Source of the DNA: an uncultured Bergeyella sp.
GTDB taxonomy: Bacteria > Bacteroidota > Bacteroidia > Flavobacteriales > Weeksellaceae
Assembly (NCBI GenBank): GCA_916710115.1
Contig: CAKAOY010000095.1
Coordinates: 1-5,312 of the forward strand
Direction of reading: 5' to 3'
Length of the DNA: 5,312 nucleotides
Part shown: in pieces, positions 1-4,043 of the stretch
How the letters are laid out: every line of letters begins with the position of its first letter
Numbering within the stretch: the stretch's first letter is position 1
Notes under the pieces: model-generated
Told to the model about the DNA's origin: nothing
Databases searched by the model: none
What the model saw: only the letters and a program-made list of their open reading frames with translations
Program-made: the position numbers and the translations under genes

Positions 1-152
1 AATACAACCTTGCTGTGCCTTTTCATCAGTCAAATTCTATACTGATTGACAAGGGAAGTTACCTCTTCACAAGTTTGGTGTGTGGAGCTCAATATGCATC
101 TCAAAAAACAATACAAAAACCTATCGTAGTAAATTTGGGAAATCCAAAATAA
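1..152 (+). CDS. C-terminal end of an unrecognised protein (5' truncated by window edge)
   Basis: An open frame enters from the left edge, with its first complete codon at position 3, and ends at the TAA at 150-152. It gives 49 residues starting YNLAVPFHQS and ending VVNLGNPK. The other two forward frames stop by about position 48, and this frame lies 24 bp upstream of trmB in the same orientation, so it is probably the tail of a real gene co-transcribed with trmB. I do not recognise the family from the tail. It has alternating polar and hydrophobic residues, which would suit beta strands, and no membrane helix or catalytic motif that I can name. Function unknown. Confidence 0.6.
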   Translation, partial: YNLAVPFHQSNSILIDKGSYLFTSLVCGAQYASQKTIQKPIVVNLGNPK

Positions 153-176
153 GATTATTAACATAGATAAAAATAT

Positions 177-857
177 ATGGGTAAAAACAAATTAGCCAGA
201 TTTGAAGAAAATAAAACCTTACCTAATGTTTTCCAACCAACGAGAGAAGAGGCGCTTGGGCAGTTTTCATTGAAAGGAAAATGGAGAACCGAAGTATTCA
301 AAAACAACAACCCCATCGTCCTTGAGCTAGGATGTGGAAAAGGAGAATACTCCGTAGGATTGGGTAAGGCTTTTCCAAACAAAAATTTTATCGGAGTAGA
401 TATTAAAGGAGCTAGATTTTGGTTCGGAGCAAAGGAAGCTCACTCCAATAACCTAAATAATATTGCCTTTCTAAGAACCCAAATAGAACTGATAGATTGC
501 TTCTTTGAGGCTGGTGAAATAGATGAAATATGGATAACATTCCCCGATCCACAAATAAAATATAAAAGAACAAAGCACCGCCTCACTCACCCTGATTTTC
601 TTAATAGATATAAAAAAATCTTAAGAGAGGATGGAATTATTCATCTAAAAACAGACTCCGAATTTCTGCACGGATACACTTTGGGACTTTTACAAGGGCA
701 AGGCCACGATATACTCACAGCTCACCACGATATATATGGAGCCCCTGAATATCAACCAGAAAATGCGCCACTACTTAGAGAGATACAGACTTATTATGAA
801 GGACTTTTCTCTGCAAAAGGCAAAACCATTACTTATATCCAGTTTAGAATAAGATAA
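177..857 (+). CDS. trmB: tRNA (guanine-N7-)-methyltransferase TrmB
   Basis: This 226-residue cytosolic enzyme transfers a methyl group from S-adenosylmethionine to N7 of guanine 46 in the tRNA variable loop. The Rossmann-type methyltransferase fold is visible: SAM-binding motif I VLELGCGKGEYS at residues 48-59, the acidic motif GVDIKG at 73-78, the TrmB signature TFPDPQIKYKRTKHRL at 121-136, LKTDSEF at 157-163, and the C-terminal family signature TYYEGLFSAKG at 205-215. Length is normal for the family. The ATG at 177 opens onto MGKNKLARFEENKTLPNVFQ, which I recall as the usual N-terminus of flavobacterial TrmB, so the start is well supported even though only an A/T-rich leader and no Shine-Dalgarno precedes it. 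It lies 24 bp after the preceding gene, probably as the last gene of that transcript, and is closed by the hairpin that follows its stop. Confidence 0.96.
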   Translation: MGKNKLARFEENKTLPNVFQPTREEALGQFSLKGKWRTEVFKNNNPIVLELGCGKGEYSVGLGKAFPNKNFIGVDIKGARFWFGAKEAHSNNLNNIAFLRTQIELIDCFFEAGEIDEIWITFPDPQIKYKRTKHRLTHPDFLNRYKKILREDGIIHLKTDSEFLHGYTLGLLQGQGHDILTAHHDIYGAPEYQPENAPLLREIQTYYEGLFSAKGKTITYIQFRIR

Positions 858-858
858 T

Positions 859-904
859 AAATAATTCCTTTACTCTCAAACTATAGTAAAGGAATTATTT
901 TTTT
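859..904 (+). terminator. Intrinsic terminator of trmB, shared with the convergent gene
   Basis: A perfect 16-bp inverted repeat (859-874 with 885-900) has a 10-nt loop. It starts two bases after the trmB stop codon and runs into seven T at 898-904. The opposite-strand CopD-like gene has its stop codon at 903-905, so the same hairpin also follows that gene. Its T tract in the minus direction is weak (ATTATCTTATT), so termination should be stronger for trmB. Confidence 0.9.
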
Positions 905-1358
905 AGAAACCACCATATCTCACGAAGCTACCCAAAATCACCATCGTGATACCAATACAAGTAACCCCAATAATATGAACTGCCATCTCGGGAAGTTTCT
1001 CTATTTTACCCTTTCTTAATTTTGGTAAGACCCGAGTTTGTGCCGAAATTGCAAAACAAACTGTGGTAAGAAGTAAAATTAATTTTATGGAAACAACTCT
1101 TTCTATAGCACTCGAAAATGAAAACCATTTGGTAAAAGTAGCATCATAATCGTATGCCATCATAATACCTGTGATGACTAATAATAACAATGCCGGCATA
1201 CCTATCGGTTCGTAAGTTTTTTCAAAATTACCGATATAATCAAAGTTTTTTTCTTTCAAGGCCTTTGGGAGGAAACCACACATTAGAACCAAATGTCCTC
1301 CGACCCAAATTGTTGCTGACAATAGATGTACTATCAGCAATAAGTGATGCTTATCCAT
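903..1358 (-). CDS. Small CopD-like four-helix integral membrane protein
   Basis: This 151-residue protein is almost entirely membrane-embedded. Predicted helices are at about residues 5-30, 53-70, 86-109 and 122-146, joined by short charged loops (PKALKEKNFD, RKGKIEK). The first helix, HHLLLIVHLLSATIWVGGHL, has the His-rich, W-V-G-G-H pattern of the CopD superfamily. His 4, 5, 11 and 22 cluster in or near helix 1 and His128 lies in helix 4, which could allow haem b or metal ligation. The single-domain size of about 150 residues fits stand-alone CopD-like proteins of flavobacteria; classical CopD is larger. A copper-transport role is only the family label. A HemJ-like protoporphyrinogen oxidase is an alternative with the same topology, but the typical HemJ AGLFYLPR-type motif is absent. 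The ATG at 1358 follows an A-rich leader, AAAAAAAAGAAA. Upstream metK ends 75 bp away with its own terminator. Confidence 0.75.
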   Translation of the reverse strand: MDKHHLLLIVHLLSATIWVGGHLVLMCGFLPKALKEKNFDYIGNFEKTYEPIGMPALLLLVITGIMMAYDYDATFTKWFSFSSAIERVVSIKLILLLTTVCFAISAQTRVLPKLRKGKIEKLPEMAVHIIGVTCIGITMVILGSFVRYGGF

Positions 1359-1377
1359 TTTCTTTTTTTTATTATAT

Positions 1378-1406
1378 AAACAAAAGAGATAGACGAAACT
1401 ATCTCT
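1378..1406 (-). terminator. Intrinsic terminator after metK
   Basis: On the minus strand AGAGATAG and CTATCTCT (1406-1399 and 1392-1385) form a perfect 8-bp stem around a 6-nt TTTCGT loop, followed by TTTGTTT. It starts 27 bp after the metK stop codon. It should separate metK from the CopD-like gene, although the short AT-rich stem may leak and no consensus promoter is evident between it and the next start. Confidence 0.75.
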
Positions 1407-1433
1407 GTTATATGTTGATTAAATTAATATATC

Positions 1434-2708
1434 TTAAAGTCCAAATTCCTTTTTAATATCCTCTACTCTATCTAATTTTTCCCAAGTAAAGAATTCCAAA
1501 TCCTTCACGACGATTTGCTCGCCATTATTTTTATGGAATACTTTATCAGCAATATAAGATTCTCGCCCCATATGCCCATAGGATGCTGTTTCTTGATAAA
1601 TAGGATTTCTTAATTTAAGATTTTGCTCAATAGCATAAGGTCTCAAATCAAATATTTTCAATACTCTTTCTGCTATTTCTCCATCAGAAATATTCAGCTT
1701 AGAGGTTCCATAAGTATTAATATATAGCCCACACGGTTCTGCAACACCTATTGCATAAGATACTTGTACCAAAACCTCATCTGCAACACCTGCTGCCACC
1801 AAATTTTTGGCAATATGGCGAGTGGCATATGCCGCACTTCTATCCACTTTCGAAGGGTCTTTTCCTGAGAATGCTCCACCACCGTGAGCTCCCTTACCTC
1901 CATAGGTATCCACAATAATTTTTCTTCCCGTAAGACCAGTATCCCCGTGAGGTCCTCCTATTACAAATTTCCCCGTCGGATTTATATGATATTTTATTTC
2001 GTTTGTGAATAGGTCTTGTATTGCTTTTTTTTGTTTGTCTTTCACTCTTGGAATAAGAATTTCTGTGATATCCTTACGAATTTTGGCAAGCATTTCATCA
2101 TCAGAAGCAAAGTCATCATGCTGAGTAGAAACCACAATTGAATCTATGCGAATAGGCTTATGGTCATCAGAATATTCTATCGTTACCTGAGACTTAGCAT
2201 CCGGACGAAGGTATGATATTTCACCAGATTTCCTTAGGGCTGATAACTCTCTGAGAATAGAATGTGCCAATGCTAATGCTAACGGCATATAGTTCTCAGT
2301 TTCGTTTGTAGCATAACCAAACATCATTCCTTGGTCACCTGCTCCTTGTTTTTCTGCTTTTTCATCAAAGCTTCCGTCCTTCAATCTATCCACCCCTTGG
2401 TTGATTTCCGGTGATTGTTCATGGATAGCAGATATCACTCCGCAGGAATCTCCATTAAACATATATTCGCTCTTCGTATAGCCGATATTATTAATAACCT
2501 CTCTCGCAATATGCTGAACATCAAGGTAAGCCTCCGATTTCACCTCCCCAGCAAGTATTACCTGCCCTGTGGTTACGAGTGTCTCGCAAGCTACTTTAGA
2601 ATTTTTATCAAAGGCCAAAAAATGGTCTATCAATGCATCTGAAATTTGGTCTGCAATCTTATCTGGATGTCCCTCCGATACAGACTCTGATGTGAATAAA
2701 TATGACAT
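1434..2708 (-). CDS. metK: S-adenosylmethionine synthetase (methionine adenosyltransferase) MetK
   Basis: This 424-residue cytosolic enzyme makes S-adenosylmethionine from methionine and ATP, releasing phosphate and diphosphate. All family signatures are intact: SEGHPDKIADQISDA at residues 11-25 with the catalytic His14 and metal-binding Asp16, the hexapeptide GAGDQG at 122-127, the glycine-rich loop GGPHGDTGLTGRK at 251-263, and the GGGAFSGKDPSKVDRSAAY block at 276-294 that binds ATP, potassium and phosphate. It is about 40 residues longer than E. coli MetK (384 aa), as expected for Bacteroidota members. The extra length includes the stretch around 195-240 and a longer C-terminus. The start MSYLFTSESVSEGHPDK matches the family and has only an A-rich leader. 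The gene has a consensus promoter about 160 bp upstream and a long leader with a candidate SAM-II riboswitch, which suggests feedback by its own product. A hairpin follows its stop. Confidence 0.98.
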   Translation of the reverse strand: MSYLFTSESVSEGHPDKIADQISDALIDHFLAFDKNSKVACETLVTTGQVILAGEVKSEAYLDVQHIAREVINNIGYTKSEYMFNGDSCGVISAIHEQSPEINQGVDRLKDGSFDEKAEKQGAGDQGMMFGYATNETENYMPLALALAHSILRELSALRKSGEISYLRPDAKSQVTIEYSDDHKPIRIDSIVVSTQHDDFASDDEMLAKIRKDITEILIPRVKDKQKKAIQDLFTNEIKYHINPTGKFVIGGPHGDTGLTGRKIIVDTYGGKGAHGGGAFSGKDPSKVDRSAAYATRHIAKNLVAAGVADEVLVQVSYAIGVAEPCGLYINTYGTSKLNISDGEIAERVLKIFDLRPYAIEQNLKLRNPIYQETASYGHMGRESYIADKVFHKNNGEQIVVKDLEFFTWEKLDRVEDIKKEFGL

Positions 2709-2779
2709 AATCTATTTCTTTTAATTGTTAAATGATTTTTTTACTTAGAAAAAGATAAATTTGCCAAGAAAGCATATAG

Positions 2780-2818
2780 AAAACGCTAAAAAGAGAACCA
2801 TCTGTGTTTTAGCATTTT
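2780..2818 (-). promoter_or_regulatory. Alternative leader hairpin, mutually exclusive with the riboswitch pseudoknot
   Basis: In the metK leader RNA, AAAAUGCUAAAA (2818-2807) can pair with UUUUAGCGUUUU (2791-2780), giving a 12-bp stem with one U-G pair. The 15-nt loop can add a three-pair AGA/UCU inner helix. The 5' arm is the same segment, GCUAAAA, that serves as the 3' strand of the predicted SAM-II pseudoknot, so the two folds cannot coexist. This is a plausible expression platform. Only four U followed by C lie at its 3' end, so it is a poor intrinsic terminator; it may act on translation or through Rho. Confidence 0.5.
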
Positions 2819-2851
2819 TTATAGAGGTTGCAATCAGCCAAATTTCTCCTC
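2802..2851 (-). promoter_or_regulatory. Candidate SAM-II (metA-motif) riboswitch in the metK leader
   Basis: Reading the minus strand from 2851: a GAGG P1 arm (2851-2848), an A-rich loop with UUU (2842-2840), then CUGAUUGCAA (2837-2828), the P1 closing arm CCUC (2827-2824), an A-rich joining stretch UAUAAAAAAU (2823-2814), and GCUAAAA (2813-2807). The order and the core blocks AUUGCAA, AUAAA and GCUAAA match the H-type pseudoknot of the SAM-II class as I remember it. P2 would form from G2831-C2812, C2830-G2813 and U2833-A2810, with U2832 and U2811 in the places of the ligand-contacting uridines U21 and U44, and a U of 2842-2840 in the place of U11. The distal part of P2 is less clear: CUG (2837-2835) can pair with CAG (2804-2802). 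The position in front of a SAM synthetase gene fits a SAM sensor. No covariance search could be run. Confidence 0.75.
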
Positions 2852-2870
2852 ATCAATAAAATTATTGCCG

Positions 2871-2901
2871 CAAAGTTAAATACTATATTTCAATTGACAA
2901 A
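2871..2901 (-). promoter_or_regulatory. metK promoter, Bacteroidota sigma-A type
   Basis: On the minus strand TTTG (2901-2898), a 19-bp spacer and TAACTTTG (2878-2871) match the Bacteroidota consensus TTTG-N19-TAnnTTTG exactly. Transcription should begin near 2864, which gives a leader of about 155 nt that includes the whole predicted riboswitch. Confidence 0.8.
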
Positions 2902-2910
2902 GAAATAAAG

Positions 2911-2945
2911 CAAAAAAATTGGAGTATATTAAATACACTCCAATT
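2911..2945 (-). terminator. Intrinsic terminator after oxyR
   Basis: Minus-strand AATTGGAGT (2945-2937) pairs perfectly with ACTCCAATT (2925-2917) and is followed at once by TTTTT and then G. It lies 13 bp after the oxyR stop codon and just upstream of the metK promoter, so oxyR and metK are separate units. Confidence 0.88.
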
Positions 2946-2957
2946 CTATTATATTGT

Positions 2958-3905
2958 CTATTGAGGTTTTATATTAATATAATCCTCTGGATTTTGGTTA
3001 TAGTTCAATTTATTATGTAAAGCACTGATTATAAACTCTCTAAACTCATCTATTATTCTTTGTTTATAAGTTGGGCGATAATATATAATGCTCATCTCTC
3101 GGTATGGGAATGGCTTGCGGAAACGATGCACCTTCTCTCTTTGTACCTCAGAAAGTTGCTGAATAGCCAACTCTGGCAAAATGGAAATTCCCCCCACTCT
3201 ATCCACCATTTGGATTAGCGTACTAATATTCGATGCTGAAAGTTCCAAATTCTGAGGTTTCAGACTATTTTCTCTGAGGTGACAAATATTTTCAAACTGG
3301 GTTCGTAGGCAGTTTCCCTCCTCCAATAGCCATATTTTATCTAAAATAATATCATTCGGTGCAACAAATTTATCTTTTTCTATTTGGTCATCAGAAGCAT
3401 AGAGCATAAGCTCTTCGTGAAAAATAACATCATGATAAAACTCTTCGGATCCCTCGTAAGGTGTGGCAATTATACCGGCATCAAGCTCTCCACTCTTCAA
3501 CCCTTTAATGATATTTTCTGTATTCATTTCCTTAATATTGAAATGAATTTTTGGGTTTTCATTCAAAAAATTGAATATTTCCTCAGGTAAAATATACGCT
3601 GCTACAGTAGGTATTATCCCAAAATTAAGACGACCCGAAAGAATATTATTAAGTTGATTTGCCTTAGACTTCAAGTCATTCACTGAATCCATCACCAATT
3701 TTGCTTGTGCTATAATCTGTACTCCTGTATCAGTTGTACGGATTGGGTGAGTCGTCCTATCAAAAATCTTCACCTCCAATTCTTCTTCCAACTTCTGAAT
3801 CATTGCACTCAATGTAGGTTGCGTAATAAAACAAGCCTGAGCCGCCTTTCCGAAATGTTTATATTTATCAACAGCGATAAGGTATTCTAATTGTTGAATA
3901 TTCAT
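2958..3905 (-). CDS. oxyR: Hydrogen peroxide-responsive LysR-family regulator OxyR
   Basis: This 315-residue LysR-type transcription factor would sense hydrogen peroxide by forming a disulphide and then control antioxidant genes. The N-terminal winged helix-turn-helix covers about residues 1-60 (QQLEYLIAVDKYKHFGKAA, then TQPTLSAMIQKLEEEL and IFDRTTHPIRTTDTG). A linker helix spans about 62-90, and the periplasmic-binding-protein-like sensor domain runs from about 91 to 300. Within it, EEGNCLRTQFENIC puts cysteines at 199 and 208, the same numbers and spacing as the redox pair of E. coli OxyR. Thr100, Thr129 and Arg201 also fall at positions important in the E. coli protein. The residue before the sensing cysteine is Asn198, where E. 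coli has His. The start at 3905 gives the usual LysR N-terminus MNIQQLEYL. It is divergent from the catalase-family gene across 138 bp, which marks that gene as its likely target, and is closed by a strong hairpin. Confidence 0.93.
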   Translation of the reverse strand: MNIQQLEYLIAVDKYKHFGKAAQACFITQPTLSAMIQKLEEELEVKIFDRTTHPIRTTDTGVQIIAQAKLVMDSVNDLKSKANQLNNILSGRLNFGIIPTVAAYILPEEIFNFLNENPKIHFNIKEMNTENIIKGLKSGELDAGIIATPYEGSEEFYHDVIFHEELMLYASDDQIEKDKFVAPNDIILDKIWLLEEGNCLRTQFENICHLRENSLKPQNLELSASNISTLIQMVDRVGGISILPELAIQQLSEVQREKVHRFRKPFPYREMSIIYYRPTYKQRIIDEFREFIISALHNKLNYNQNPEDYINIKPQ

Positions 3906-3940
3906 CTTAATTAGGTTTATTTCTTTTATTGATATTACCA

Positions 3941-3952
3941 GAGGATATTCTC
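3941..3952. promoter_or_regulatory. Imperfect dyad, possible OxyR autoregulatory site
   Basis: GAGGATATTCTC is a 12-bp palindrome with a single mismatched pair, 36 bp upstream of the oxyR start. The core GATATT is repeated at 3931-3936, 13 bp away. LysR regulators often bind dyads beside their own gene, but this does not match the E. coli OxyR consensus (ATAG-type half sites) and the assignment is tentative. Confidence 0.3.
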
Positions 3953-3973
3953 CGTTTTACAAATACAAAAATA

Positions 3974-3993
3974 AGGTATTTTTTTAAATATCT
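3974..3993. promoter_or_regulatory. AT-rich dyad upstream of the catalase promoter, possible OxyR operator
   Basis: AGGTATTT (3974-3981), a TTTT spacer and AAATATCT (3986-3993) form an inverted repeat with 7 of 8 pairs matched. It covers the place where the -33 element of the catalase-family promoter should be, which would suit an activator that replaces a weak -33 contact. Chance dyads are common in AT-rich DNA. Confidence 0.35.
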
Positions 3994-4014
3994 GACTTTT
4001 TTTGATTAAATTTG
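3983..4014 (+). promoter_or_regulatory. Promoter of the catalase-family gene
   Basis: TAAATTTG at 4007-4014 matches the Bacteroidota -7 element TAnnTTTG exactly. At the right distance upstream there is only a degenerate -33 element (TTTA at 3983-3986, 20-bp spacer). A start near 4020 would give a leader of about 24 nt. A good -7 with a poor -33 suggests dependence on an activator, and divergent OxyR is the obvious candidate. Confidence 0.6.
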
Positions 4015-4043
4015 CTCTAAATTAGTCTTAAAAATCATCAATA

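Noticed and set aside
158..382. A minus-strand reading frame over the start of trmB.
   Set aside because: It is antisense to the conserved TrmB N-terminus and SAM motif, and its product resembles no known protein.
1190..1456. A + strand reading frame opposite the CopD-like gene and crossing the metK terminator.
   Set aside because: It covers a membrane-protein gene on the other strand and a hairpin, lacks a promoter, and has no family features.
2415..2642. A reading frame opposite metK.
   Set aside because: It is antisense to strongly conserved metK sequence, has no promoter or family resemblance, and is best seen as a chance frame.
2780..2820. A + strand intrinsic terminator: the 12-bp stem is followed on the + strand by a T run at 2815-2820.
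   Set aside because: No + strand gene or credible small RNA lies upstream of it; both flanking genes are on the minus strand. The T run is better explained as the A-rich joining loop of the minus-strand riboswitch.
2709..2900. A SAM-I (S-box) riboswitch upstream of metK.
   Set aside because: The conserved SAM-I blocks and four-way junction (AAGAG-type and GGCAAC-type segments with P1-P4) cannot be laid out here. The blocks seen fit the compact SAM-II pseudoknot instead.
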